Assembly (NCBI GenBank): GCA_947475415.1
Contig: CANJLH010000014.1
Span: 1 to 64,000 of the forward strand
Direction of reading: 5' to 3'
Length of the DNA: 64,000 nucleotides
Source of the DNA: Caulobacteraceae bacterium
GTDB taxonomy: Bacteria; Pseudomonadota; Alphaproteobacteria; Caulobacterales; Caulobacteraceae
This document shows, one piece after another, positions 25,228-33,847 of the stretch. The translations under genes were made by a program, and so were the position numbers. Each line of letters opens with the position of its first letter. Within the stretch, counting starts at the first letter, position 1. Under the pieces are notes generated by a model. That model did no database searches, was not told where the DNA came from, and saw only the letters and a program-made list of their open reading frames with translations.

Positions 25228-27189
25228 TTAGCCCAACGCACGCGCCAGCCGTTCTCGGGTCAGCGGCAGATCGGCGGTCCGCACGCCGGTCAGGGCGGCC
25301 AGGGCATTGCAGACCGCCGCGGCGGTCGGCCCGCAGGCGGCCTCGCCGACGCCGAGCGGCGGCTGGTCCAGGTGCTGCAGGATCTCCACAACTATCTGCG
25401 GCGTCTCATCGAGGCGCAGGATCGGATAGTCGGACCAGCCGGCGCCCGACGGCGCGCCATCCGCAAAATTGACCGCCTCCTTCAGGGTCCAGGACAGCGC
25501 CTGGATGATCCCGCCCTCGATCTGGTTCTCCACCCCATCCGGGTCCACAGCGCAGCCGGCATCCACGACCGCCCAGGCCCGGGTCACCCGCAGCGTCTCC
25601 GCCAGTTCCGTCTCCACGATTACAGCGCAATAGGCGGCGACATTCTTGTAGCGCGCATAGCCGATCCCCCGGCCCGAGCCGGGCGCACAGCCCCCCGCCA
25701 TTGCCGCCACCCGTTCAATCACCGCCCGGGCTCTGGGATCGGATAGGTGCCGCAGACGATAGACTACCGGGTCTTCCCCGGTTAGCGCCGCGCTGGCGTC
25801 CATGGCCCCCTCCAGCGCCGTGACGTTCACATGCGCGCCCAGGGACCGCAGGGCCGAGGTACGCGCCAGCGGGTGCTGCACGATGGTGCGCCAAATGGAC
25901 GTCTCGGCGATGTCATAGCCCGGCGTGGCGTTCCGCTCCGCATCGCCGCCGCTCGCCGCCGGCATCGGTCCGGTGATCACCGGATCGACCGCTCCGCCGG
26001 CGCGCAGCCAGCCCGCCAGCAGATTCACGCCCCCTACCCCCGGCCTGCGCACATGGGTGAAGCTGACCACGCCCGTGTGCATCGTCGCGATGCGCCCATC
26101 GGCGCCAAGGCTCGCCGAAACCGTTGTGCGCATGGCCGCCCCCATCGGGCTCGATGTCAGCTCCTGGGCGCGGGTCCATTGCACCCGCACCGGCCGGCCG
26201 GGCGTCGCCATGGCCAGCATGGCGGCGTCGGCGGCGGCGTCGTCGGCGCCGTTGTGGCCGTAGCACCCCGCGCCAGGCGCATGGATCACCCGTACGGCGT
26301 CGGCGTCCAGGCTCAGCATCGCGGCCAGGCTTCGCGCCAAAGGGAAAACCCCCTGTGTGTGGGTCCAGACCGTCAGGCGGCCTTGGTCCCACATAGCGAC
26401 GGCGCAGGACGGCGCGATCGAGGCATGCGCGATGAACCCGCGTGACGCAGTGACCGATATGGGCGCATCGTCCAGCGGCGCCGGTTCATTGGATCTGTCG
26501 ATGATATCCAAGGGGTCGCCCGCACCAGGCGCCTTCGACCACAAGGTCGTAAGGGCCAAGCGCTCGCCCGCCGCCACGGCGTCGGCTTCCCGCTCGCAAA
26601 CCACCCCGATGAAGGACCCGTCGCGGATCACGCGCGCGCCGGCCGACGCCTCGCCCATTCGCTTGACCTCGGCTCCCAGCCAAGGGGGACGCACCATGCG
26701 CGCATGCAGCAAGCCTGGCATTTCGAGGTCGTGGATGAACGCCGCCCCCTTGACCTGCGCGTTCAGCGCGCGTCCGCCGCCGCCGGTCCCGGTCAGGACA
26801 TAGGCGGCCGGCGACTTCGGTCGGGCGAAGTCCGCCACCGGACGATCGAGATCCATGCTATCCGACAACGCCCAATAATCCGGCCGTCCTTCACCCCTTC
26901 CCGCCGCCTCGAACAGCGCCCGCGCCGCCGAAGTCGCCTGGCGCACGGCCACCCCCCCGCCGGAAATCGACATGCTGCCTGCGGTGTAACCTTCGTCGGG
27001 CGTGCGCGCGGTGTCACCGCTGATCAGATCGATCTGGGCCGGGTCGATATCCAGCTCCTCGGCGGCTATGCGGGTCAGCGCCTCGCGCACCCCCTGTCCG
27101 ATTTCCACCTTGCCGGTGCGCACCTCAACCCGGCCCGGCGTCGGAAAGGCGATCCAGTCGCCGATATGCTCGCCAAGCTTATGGGTCAT
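25228..27189 (-). CDS. Molybdopterin-binding subunit of a xanthine dehydrogenase-family hydroxylase
   Basis: 653 residues that begin at the second aldehyde-oxidase-type domain (GRVEVRTGKVEIGQG...) and end with GVGEAACGPTAAAV, which carries the active-site Glu (GxGE). This is shorter than CoxL/XdhB (about 770), and domain-swapped, as in isoquinoline 1-oxidoreductase and nicotinate dehydrogenase large subunits. It accepts electrons to the 2Fe-2S subunit encoded just upstream (4-base overlap). No FAD subunit gene is present, so cytochrome c or another carrier is the likely acceptor. Substrate: probably an N-heterocycle or aldehyde. Confidence 0.88.
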   Translation of the reverse strand: MTHKLGEHIGDWIAFPTPGRVEVRTGKVEIGQGVREALTRIAAEELDIDPAQIDLISGDTARTPDEGYTAGSMSISGGGVAVRQATSAARALFEAAGRGEGRPDYWALSDSMDLDRPVADFARPKSPAAYVLTGTGGGGRALNAQVKGAAFIHDLEMPGLLHARMVRPPWLGAEVKRMGEASAGARVIRDGSFIGVVCEREADAVAAGERLALTTLWSKAPGAGDPLDIIDRSNEPAPLDDAPISVTASRGFIAHASIAPSCAVAMWDQGRLTVWTHTQGVFPLARSLAAMLSLDADAVRVIHAPGAGCYGHNGADDAAADAAMLAMATPGRPVRVQWTRAQELTSSPMGAAMRTTVSASLGADGRIATMHTGVVSFTHVRRPGVGGVNLLAGWLRAGGAVDPVITGPMPAASGGDAERNATPGYDIAETSIWRTIVQHPLARTSALRSLGAHVNVTALEGAMDASAALTGEDPVVYRLRHLSDPRARAVIERVAAMAGGCAPGSGRGIGYARYKNVAAYCAVIVETELAETLRVTRAWAVVDAGCAVDPDGVENQIEGGIIQALSWTLKEAVNFADGAPSGAGWSDYPILRLDETPQIVVEILQHLDQPPLGVGEAACGPTAAAVCNALAALTGVRTADLPLTRERLARALG

Positions 27190-27644
27190 GGCGTCGCCAG
27201 CAGATCATCCACCGCCCGCAGGATGCGCGCGTGAGCGCCGCAGCGACAGAGGTTAGCGGCGAGACCTTCAATGATCTTCGCCCGATCCCGCTCGCCGCGC
27301 CGCAGCATGGCTTCCAGACGCATGACGATCCCGGATAGGCAGTAGCCGCACTGCCCGGCGCGCCGCTCGATCAACGCTTGCTGAACTCGCCCAGGCGCGC
27401 CGTCTGGTCCCACCAGCCCTTCGACGGTTGTCACCGACTTGCCCTCAGCTTCAGCCAGCGTCATCTGGCAGGCTTGCCGATCCTCAGCGTCAATCAGCAC
27501 GGCGCAGGCGCCGCAATCGCCGTCGCCGCAGCCGAAGCGAACGCCCTTCAGGTCCAGTTCGTTGCGCAGGGCGTAGACCAGCGGCTGGCCCGGATCGGCG
27601 TCCACCAAACAGGCGACGCCGTTGACCGTCAGCCCTATGCTCAT
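27186..27644 (-). CDS. (2Fe-2S)-binding subunit of a molybdenum hydroxylase
   Basis: 152 residues with a plant-ferredoxin-like cluster site (RFGCGDGDCGACAVLID plus a later Cys) and a helical second cluster site (GQCGYCLSGIVM and LCRCGAH). This is the CoxS/IorA/NicA small-subunit type and it passes electrons from the molybdopterin subunit. It overlaps both the amidohydrolase gene upstream and the large-subunit gene downstream by 4 bases, so all three are co-translated. Confidence 0.92.
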   Translation of the reverse strand: MSIGLTVNGVACLVDADPGQPLVYALRNELDLKGVRFGCGDGDCGACAVLIDAEDRQACQMTLAEAEGKSVTTVEGLVGPDGAPGRVQQALIERRAGQCGYCLSGIVMRLEAMLRRGERDRAKIIEGLAANLCRCGAHARILRAVDDLLATP

Positions 27645-28690
27645 CGGCCCGCCCCGACCTTCAGCCCAAACAGGCCGATCGCGGTTTCGCCCAGGATCGC
27701 CGCCCGCTCCGCTTCGGTTAGCCCAGGTGTGTCCAAGACATGATCCACGCCCTTATCGGTCCAGGGAAATGGCCAGTCGGACCCCAGCATGATCCGGTCA
27801 GCCCCCACCTCCGCCACCAGGTGGCGGAGCGCTTCGGGAGTGAACACCAGGCTGTCGTAGTAGAGGTCGCGCAGATAGGCGCTGGGCGCCTTTTTCAGCT
27901 TTACCCCCGCGGCCACCGCCGGAAACGTGGTCAGCACGGCGTCGAAGCGCCCGGCATAGGCCGGCAGGAAGCCCCCGCCATGGCCGGCGCAGAGCTTTAG
28001 GTCCGGAAAACGGTCAAGCGTTCCCTCATAGATGAGGTGCGCCAGCGCCACGGTGGTCTCCAGGGGATAGCCGACCACCACCGGCAGGAAGCCGCGGCCA
28101 TTCAGTCGGCCCTGCGGATCTGGCCAGCCCTGCGGGTGCAGAAAGATCGCCGCACCCAGCTCCTCCGCCTTGGCCCAGAACGGATGGAAACGTGGATCGC
28201 TTAATTCGGCCCCTTCGACCGATCCGCCCACCAGGGCGCCGCTCAGGCCCAGGGCCTTTACGGCATGTTCCAGCTGTCGCGCCGCCTCCTCGGGGTGCTG
28301 CAGCGCCACCGTGGCCAGGGCCGCCAGGCGATCGGGATGGCGAGCGACCGTCTCCGCCAAGGTCTCATTCTGCAGGTCTATGATCTGGCGCGAGAGGTCG
28401 ACATCCGCGCCATACCAGAAGGCATTGATGCTCAGGACCTGCATGTCGACGCCCTGGGAGTCCATGGCCGCAATCCGCAGGTCGACATCATCCTCCGCGA
28501 CCCCGATCCCAGGCGGAGGGCCGCCCCCGATGGTGGGTCCAGGAACAAGCGCCCGCGCCTTCGGCACAAGACAGTGGGCGTGGATGTCGACGATTCGCCG
28601 CGGCCTTGGTCCGCGCCCCGCCGGGTGGGCGTGGATACGATGCGCGCAGGCCGGAGCCCCGCCGCAGTCAACGAAGCCAATGCCGCTCAT
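27641..28690 (-). CDS. Amidohydrolase family protein (ACMSD-like)
   Basis: 349 residues with the metal motif IVDIHAHCLVP, then His in IFLHPQGWPD, His in LCAGHGGGFLPAYAGRF and a late Asp in IMLGSDWPFPW. This is the amidohydrolase_2 (PF04909) barrel that includes 2-amino-3-carboxymuconate semialdehyde decarboxylase and resorcylate decarboxylases. The ATG at 28690 is chosen because the frame upstream has no other fitting start and overlaps the divergent hydratase gene. Coupled to the molybdenum hydroxylase, it suggests ring hydroxylation followed by decarboxylation or hydrolysis. Confidence 0.85.
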   Translation of the reverse strand: MSGIGFVDCGGAPACAHRIHAHPAGRGPRPRRIVDIHAHCLVPKARALVPGPTIGGGPPPGIGVAEDDVDLRIAAMDSQGVDMQVLSINAFWYGADVDLSRQIIDLQNETLAETVARHPDRLAALATVALQHPEEAARQLEHAVKALGLSGALVGGSVEGAELSDPRFHPFWAKAEELGAAIFLHPQGWPDPQGRLNGRGFLPVVVGYPLETTVALAHLIYEGTLDRFPDLKLCAGHGGGFLPAYAGRFDAVLTTFPAVAAGVKLKKAPSAYLRDLYYDSLVFTPEALRHLVAEVGADRIMLGSDWPFPWTDKGVDHVLDTPGLTEAERAAILGETAIGLFGLKVGAGR

Positions 28691-28853
28691 CGCCTGAACC
28701 TCATGGTCTGTCGCCCGCTTGCGTCGGCGCATTTTTCGAGCGCGCCGGAAGCGCGTCCAGTTTGGATTTATGAGACCCCCGGGCGATGGCCGCAACAGTC
28801 CCACGACTTCGGCGCCGATGCAGGTAAGCTCGCGGCCGGTAAGGGAGGCGACC

Positions 28854-29630
28854 ATGGTCACGACGGCAGGTGATGAAATCCTGGTGGAGCGGCGCGGGTC
28901 CGCCCTGGTGCTGCGGCTCAACCGCCCTAACCGTCGCAACGCCATCAACCGCGCCCTTGCCGACCACCTCTCCGACGCCGCGACCCTGGTTGAGACCGAC
29001 CCCACAATCCGCGCCGGCGTGCTGATCTCTTCGACGCCGGGCATGTTTTGCGCCGGCGGCGACCTGATCGCCATGGCCGAGGGGGAGCGGTTCAGTCCGG
29101 ACGGCGCCTTGGGCGGCTTGACCAACCCCGGGCGCACCAAACCCTGGATCGCCGCGGTGGATGGGCCGGTGCTGGGGGGTGGCCTGGAAATGGCGCTCGC
29201 CTGCGAGATGATTGTCGCCGCCGACACCGCCAGCCTGGGCCTGCCGGAACCCCGCCGCGGCATATTGGCGGCCGGCGGTGGGGTGTTCCGCCTGCCGCGC
29301 GCGATTCCGCGGGCGCCGGCCATGGAGATGGTGCTGACCGGTCGCCCGATCCCGGCGGCGCGGGCCTATGCGCTGGGTCTCGTCAACGCCGTGACAACCT
29401 GGGAGCACCTGCTGGACGCCGCCCTCGACCTGGCCTTGGGTGTCGCCGATTGCGCGCCGGCGTCGGTCGCTGAGAGCCTCGCCATCGCCCGCATCGCCGC
29501 TGAAACACCCGAAACGGACCTCGACGCCATGGCGCGCGACGCCCTGGAGCGACTAAGATTGACGCACGATCACGCCGAGGCCCTGGCCGCCTTCGCGGAA
29601 AAACGGTCGCCGGCGTGGCGGGCGCGATAA
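28854..29630 (+). CDS. Enoyl-CoA hydratase/isomerase family protein
   Basis: 258 residues with crotonase landmarks: RLNRPNRRNAINRAL, MFCAGGDLIAMAEG, GPVLGGGLEMALACEM and GLPEPRRGILAAGGG. The start at 28854 is set by AAGGGAGG six bases upstream; the open frame extends back to 28719 without a site. Followed 13 bases later by an SDR gene, so the pair probably works on one acyl-CoA intermediate. Confidence 0.9.
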   Translation: MVTTAGDEILVERRGSALVLRLNRPNRRNAINRALADHLSDAATLVETDPTIRAGVLISSTPGMFCAGGDLIAMAEGERFSPDGALGGLTNPGRTKPWIAAVDGPVLGGGLEMALACEMIVAADTASLGLPEPRRGILAAGGGVFRLPRAIPRAPAMEMVLTGRPIPAARAYALGLVNAVTTWEHLLDAALDLALGVADCAPASVAESLAIARIAAETPETDLDAMARDALERLRLTHDHAEALAAFAEKRSPAWRAR

Positions 29631-29643
29631 AAGGAGCACCAGC

Positions 29644-30510
29644 ATGCAGGATCTGGACGGAAAGACCGCCTTCATCACCGGCGGCGCCAGCGGCATCGGC
29701 CGGGCCATGGCCGAGGCGTTCGGACGCCAGGGCATGCAGGTGATGATCGCCGATATCGAGGCCGACGCACTGGCCAAGGCGGTTGAGCAACTGCGCGCGT
29801 TGGGGATCACTGCCGAGGGCGTCGTCACCGACGTCACCAGCCGCGCCTCAGTGCGCTCGGCGTCCGAAGCGGCGCTGGCTGCGTTCGGCAAGGTGCATCT
29901 TGTATGCAACAACGCCGGCGTCGGCACCGGCGGGCGGATGACTGAAATTCCCGAACGCGACTGGAACTGGGTGTTCGACGTCAATGTCATGGGCGTGGTG
30001 CATGGGGTCGAAACCTTCACACCGGTGATCCGCGCCCACGGCGAGGGTGGTCATATCGTCAACACCGCCTCTATCGCCGGCCTGCTGGCCTCGCCGGGCC
30101 TGACCCCCTACTCTGGCTCCAAGTCCGCGGTGGTTTCGCTCAGCGAGGCTTGGGCGCCGCAACTGGCGTCCCGCAAGATCGGCCTGTCGATCCTCTGCCC
30201 CGGCATCGTCGACACCAATTTCCGCCACAGCCGGCGTAACCGCCAGGACGCCTATGGCGGTGACAAGGAACTGTCAGGTCTCGAAAAGCCGGAGATGTCG
30301 GCCGGCTTCGACGGGGGGGTCTCGCCGGCGGTGGTGGCCGCCAGGGTGGTGGAGGCAGTGAAGGCCGATGAGCTCTACGTCTTCACCCACCCTGAATACC
30401 GGCCGATCCTGCGCGAACGCTTCGACCGGATCCTGGCCGCCTTCGACGCAGCCGAAGCTAGTGCGGCCTTGGCCGGCGTGGGCGACCGCAAGCCGCCGGC
30501 GTGGCGATAG
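29644..30510 (+). CDS. SDR family NAD(P)-dependent oxidoreductase
   Basis: 288 residues: FITGGASGIGRAMAEAFG cofactor loop, NNAGVGTGG, Ser in VNTASIAGL and YSGSKSAVVSLSE catalytic pair. The C-terminal third (about 200-288) is longer than in minimal SDRs and resembles the family of about 280-290 residue SDRs often found with degradation genes. AAAGGAG stands ahead of the ATG. Co-directional with the hydratase upstream. Confidence 0.88.
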   Translation: MQDLDGKTAFITGGASGIGRAMAEAFGRQGMQVMIADIEADALAKAVEQLRALGITAEGVVTDVTSRASVRSASEAALAAFGKVHLVCNNAGVGTGGRMTEIPERDWNWVFDVNVMGVVHGVETFTPVIRAHGEGGHIVNTASIAGLLASPGLTPYSGSKSAVVSLSEAWAPQLASRKIGLSILCPGIVDTNFRHSRRNRQDAYGGDKELSGLEKPEMSAGFDGGVSPAVVAARVVEAVKADELYVFTHPEYRPILRERFDRILAAFDAAEASAALAGVGDRKPPAWR

Positions 30511-30864
30511 GACCCTTCCCAATCACGATGGAACTTGGTGGGTGTCGCAGACGCCCAGGGCGTTCATGGCCGTCTGGGCCGCGACGAGGTTCGCCGGATC
30601 GAGGTGGTTCTGGCTATCGACGGAGTCCGGAGATCCGGGCCGGTATCGCCGGCCCGCTGAAATCACCTTCAGCGGCGTAGTCCATCGTCATCGCCGTCTC
30701 TCTCGCACCCGGGGCATTGTCATCCGGTTCCCGGCGCCGAAAACTCTCGTATGGTGGCGTCCGAACTCAGCGCGCCGATTTTGCCTAGGCCAAACCGGCG
30801 CTCATATAAAACGGCGCGGCGGCCCGACCGGGCCGGCAGCGCAAGTCATGGGGAGGACGCCGCC
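30511..30864. other. Gap after the SDR gene, with one hairpin
   Basis: No gene is supported. GGGCCGG (30637-30643) pairs with CCGGCCC (30649-30655) around TATCG, about 130 bases past the SDR stop; no T run follows. The second half presumably carries the promoter of the cytochrome/dehydrogenase fusion. Confidence 0.5.
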
Positions 30865-32382
30865 GTGCGTTGGATCTTGCCGCTCGCAATCGCCATGGCC
30901 CTGTCCGCTGCATCGGCTGTGGCGCAACCGCTAACAGGCGCCGATGCCGCCAGGGGCGCCGAGCTGTTCGCCCAGACCGGGTGCGCCGGCTGTCATGGCC
31001 CCGGCGCCGCCGGCGGCATGGCCCCGCCGCTGCTGGGCCTCAAGTGGAAATACGGCGGCGACGACGCCAGCGTCGCCAAAAGCATTCGCGAGGGTCATCT
31101 GCCGCTGATGCCGCCGGCGGGCGACCGCCTGACGGGCGCGCAGATCGACGATGTGATCTCATATCTTCGCGCCCGCGCCGCAAACCTCACCGCGGAGGAT
31201 CGGGCGCGGATGGCGAGCTTCATGCCATCGCCGCCGCCAAAGGGGGTCGTCCACAGCGATGCGGAAGACTTCCGCGTTCAGGCGGTGGCCAAGGTCGGAC
31301 CGCCCTACGCCTTCGCCTTCCTGCCGGACGGGCGCATCCTGATCACCGAAACCGCGGGGCGCCTTCGGGTGGTCGACCATGGCAAGCTGTTGGCAGACTC
31401 GGTGATCGGTGCGCCAACCGGCGACACCAAAGGCATGACCCAGGCGCTGCGCCGCGCGATGCTGAGCGTAGCTGTGCATCCCGACTACCGGCGTAATGGG
31501 TGGATCTATCTGCTGACCGCCCGCACCCTTTCGCCGGAAAGGGCAGCTGAGGAGGCCCGACGTTTCCCGGGCTCGCTGTCCACCAGACTTCTGGCGACGA
31601 TCACCCGCGGCCGCCTGCAAGGTATGCGCTGGACCGACAGCACAACGATCGCCGAATTCCCGATTCAGAAGACCAACTCGCTGCGGATGAAGTTCGACGC
31701 CGCGGCCAATCTCTATGTCGGGACACCCTATTCCGATCCGGATTATCCTGGGGAAGGACCGGGCAAGGGCGCGCAGGACCTGTCGGTCCCCGACGGCAAG
31801 GTGCTGAGGTTCAGGGACGACGGTTCGGTTCCGTCCGACAACCCCTTTGTCGCCAAATCCGGAGCCTATCCCTACATTTGGAGCTACGGCCATCGCGAGC
31901 CGTCGGGCCTCACCCTCGATTCTGCGGGTGCGCTCTGGGAGGTCGAGGACGGCCCACGCGGCGGCGACGAATTGAACCACGTGCGCAAGGGGCTCAACTA
32001 CGGTTGGCCGATCGTCAGTTGGGGGCACCGCTATGATGGCCAACCCGTCGCCTCCAACCCCGAGCAGGACGGCGTGGAACAGCCGGTGATGAACTGGGAG
32101 CCGTCGCCCGCCGTTTCGGATATCGAGTACTATGCTGGCGCGGCATTCCCCCGTTGGCGCGGAAATTTCTTCGTCGGCACCATGAAGCAGCGCGATCTGC
32201 TGCGGGTGGTGGTGGACGGCGACCGCGTGGTGCTGGTGGAGACCCTGTTGCACCAGATCGATCGCTTTCGCGACCTGGCCACGGGGCCGGACGGCTTCGT
32301 CTATGCGCTGACCGATAGCGGCGATCTCCTTCGGCTGGTCCCTGTGGCGCCCCGCCGACCTACGCCAGCAGCGCCGCCCTGA
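30865..32382 (+). CDS. Secreted cytochrome c fused to PQQ-type sugar dehydrogenase (Gdh/Asd family)
   Basis: 505 residues. A signal peptide (RWILPLAIAMALSAASAVA) precedes a c-type haem domain with CAGCH at 40-44 and a possible distal Met in LPLMPP. The rest is a six-bladed propeller of the soluble glucose/aldose sugar dehydrogenase family: PYAFAFLPDGRILITETAGR, GLLxxAVHPDYRRNG-type block and SYGHREPSGLTLD with the catalytic His. Fusion of electron acceptor and dehydrogenase suggests periplasmic oxidation feeding the respiratory chain. Start GTG at 30865 follows GGGGAGG by eight bases. Overlaps the convergent phosphatase by 23 bases. Confidence 0.87.
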   Translation: MRWILPLAIAMALSAASAVAQPLTGADAARGAELFAQTGCAGCHGPGAAGGMAPPLLGLKWKYGGDDASVAKSIREGHLPLMPPAGDRLTGAQIDDVISYLRARAANLTAEDRARMASFMPSPPPKGVVHSDAEDFRVQAVAKVGPPYAFAFLPDGRILITETAGRLRVVDHGKLLADSVIGAPTGDTKGMTQALRRAMLSVAVHPDYRRNGWIYLLTARTLSPERAAEEARRFPGSLSTRLLATITRGRLQGMRWTDSTTIAEFPIQKTNSLRMKFDAAANLYVGTPYSDPDYPGEGPGKGAQDLSVPDGKVLRFRDDGSVPSDNPFVAKSGAYPYIWSYGHREPSGLTLDSAGALWEVEDGPRGGDELNHVRKGLNYGWPIVSWGHRYDGQPVASNPEQDGVEQPVMNWEPSPAVSDIEYYAGAAFPRWRGNFFVGTMKQRDLLRVVVDGDRVVLVETLLHQIDRFRDLATGPDGFVYALTDSGDLLRLVPVAPRRPTPAAPP

Positions 32383-33157
32383 CCCGCGCCAGCGCCGCCG
32401 GCTCCACGCCGGCCTTGTCGGTCAGGAACCGCTCGGCGCCGCCCTCGGCCGCCAGGATGTCGAGGAAGGTCTCGATATAGTCGCGCTCGACGCCGAAGAT
32501 CGGGACCAGGGCCTCTTCGCTCCAATGGCCGATCTCGGCGGTTGATACGATCTGGCTCACCCTGTTCTTCAGGCTGTTGGCGGCGTCGTAATAAAGCCCG
32601 GTCAGCATGAAGTCCTCGGCGATATCCTCCCTCGCGACCCCCAGCAGGTCGAGAATCAGCGCCGCTACCGCGCCGGTGCGGTCCTTGCCGCCGGCGCAGT
32701 GGAACAGGGCCGGAAAGGCGTCCAGCTCGCCAAGCCGCTGGAAGATCATGCCGTAGGCCGCGATTGGCGCCGGCAGGCTCAGCATGTTCTCGTACATGCG
32801 CCGCATGATCTTGCGGGTGATGTTGGCGTCGTGGCGGGCGGTCTCGTCCGCTGCTATGCGCTGAAAGGTGTTCGGACCGGCGGAGTCCGGCATCATCATG
32901 GCGCGGATCAGTTCCGGCGCCGGTTCGCCCCGCCAGATGGTCGGCGCCTCGGCGACCTCGGAGTCGCGGCGCAGGTCATAGACGAATCGGATCCGGTGGG
33001 GGGCCAGCGCGACATAGTCCTCAGCGGTCAGGTCGCACAGGCGGTCGGACCGGTAGAGCAACCGCCACTTCACCTGACGCCCATCGGCGGTCGGATAGCC
33101 GCCAAAGTCGCGGAAGTTGCTGGCGCCGGCGAGGGGTATGTGTCGGGAGGGCTGCAT
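32360..33157 (-). CDS. Tyrosine-protein phosphatase family protein
   Basis: 265 residues of the bacterial Y_phosphatase3 (PF13350) type. It begins with LAGASNFRDFGGYPTADGR, the family's N-terminal landmark. Next is LYRSDRLCDLT and the P-loop HCAGGKDRTGAVAALIL with Cys nucleophile and Arg. These enzymes dephosphorylate phosphotyrosine or phosphoinositides. A second phosphatase of different type lies at 55870. Confidence 0.9.
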   Translation of the reverse strand: MQPSRHIPLAGASNFRDFGGYPTADGRQVKWRLLYRSDRLCDLTAEDYVALAPHRIRFVYDLRRDSEVAEAPTIWRGEPAPELIRAMMMPDSAGPNTFQRIAADETARHDANITRKIMRRMYENMLSLPAPIAAYGMIFQRLGELDAFPALFHCAGGKDRTGAVAALILDLLGVAREDIAEDFMLTGLYYDAANSLKNRVSQIVSTAEIGHWSEEALVPIFGVERDYIETFLDILAAEGGAERFLTDKAGVEPAALARVRAALLA

Positions 33158-33208
33158 GGCGCCATCTGCGCGATCGCCGCGGGCGCGGTCAATCGCGCGG
33201 TGCTTAGT

Positions 33209-33847
33209 TCAATAGGTCAGCCAGGGCCGCTGGGCGCGATAGTCCTGCTCGAAGGCGTCGATGCGCTCGAGGCGCGTGAGGGTCGCATTGATCTCGTCCA
33301 GACCACCCAGCAGGGCCTGGCGATAATATTCCACCACTTCGAAGGGCCTGACCCGGCCGTCGGGGCCGGTGACGGTCTTCGCCAGCAGATCGACAGTGAA
33401 GGTAGGTCCCGACCGATCCTCGGCCAGCGCCCGCAGCGCCGAGGTTTCCTCGGCGGCCAGCCGAACCGGCAGCACGCCGTTCTTGAAGCAGTTGTTGAAG
33501 AAGATGTCCCCGAACGACGGGGCGATGATGCAGCGGATCCCAATCCCGGCCAACGCCCAGACCGCCATCTCCCGCGACGACCCGCATCCGAAGTTCTCGC
33601 CGGCGATCAGGATTTCGGCGTGGTCGTAAGGCGGCTGGTTGAGGATGAAGTCAGGATTGGGTTCGGCCTCATCGTCGTAGCGCCAAGCGGCGAAGCAATT
33701 CAGCCCCATATCGGCGCGATCGCGCATAGAGGCTTTCTTCAGGCGCACTACGGGGCTGGCCAGCGGGCCTGGATAGATGTCGTCGGTGTTGATGTTCGGC
33801 TGCGGGAACGGGACCGCCACGGCGCTCAGTTTGGTGAAGGGCTGCAT
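33209..33847 (-). CDS. leuD: 3-isopropylmalate dehydratase small subunit (LeuD-type)
   Basis: The 212-residue swivel domain has the aconitase-family small-subunit marks: NINTDDIYPGP, NFGCGSSREMAVWAL and FGDIFFNNCFKNGVLPV. It joins the LeuC subunit to form the leucine-pathway isomerase. The ATG at 33847 is coupled to the leuC stop (TGATG). The context is catabolic rather than leucine-biosynthetic, so this pair may be a paralogue that isomerises another hydroxydiacid. Confidence 0.85.
   Translation of the reverse strand: MQPFTKLSAVAVPFPQPNINTDDIYPGPLASPVVRLKKASMRDRADMGLNCFAAWRYDDEAEPNPDFILNQPPYDHAEILIAGENFGCGSSREMAVWALAGIGIRCIIAPSFGDIFFNNCFKNGVLPVRLAAEETSALRALAEDRSGPTFTVDLLAKTVTGPDGRVRPFEVVEYYRQALLGGLDEINATLTRLERIDAFEQDYRAQRPWLTY

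Noticed and set aside
31159..32253. 364-codon minus-strand frame opposite the dehydrogenase fusion
   Set aside because: No motif; the plus strand encodes an obvious signal peptide, haem site and propeller.
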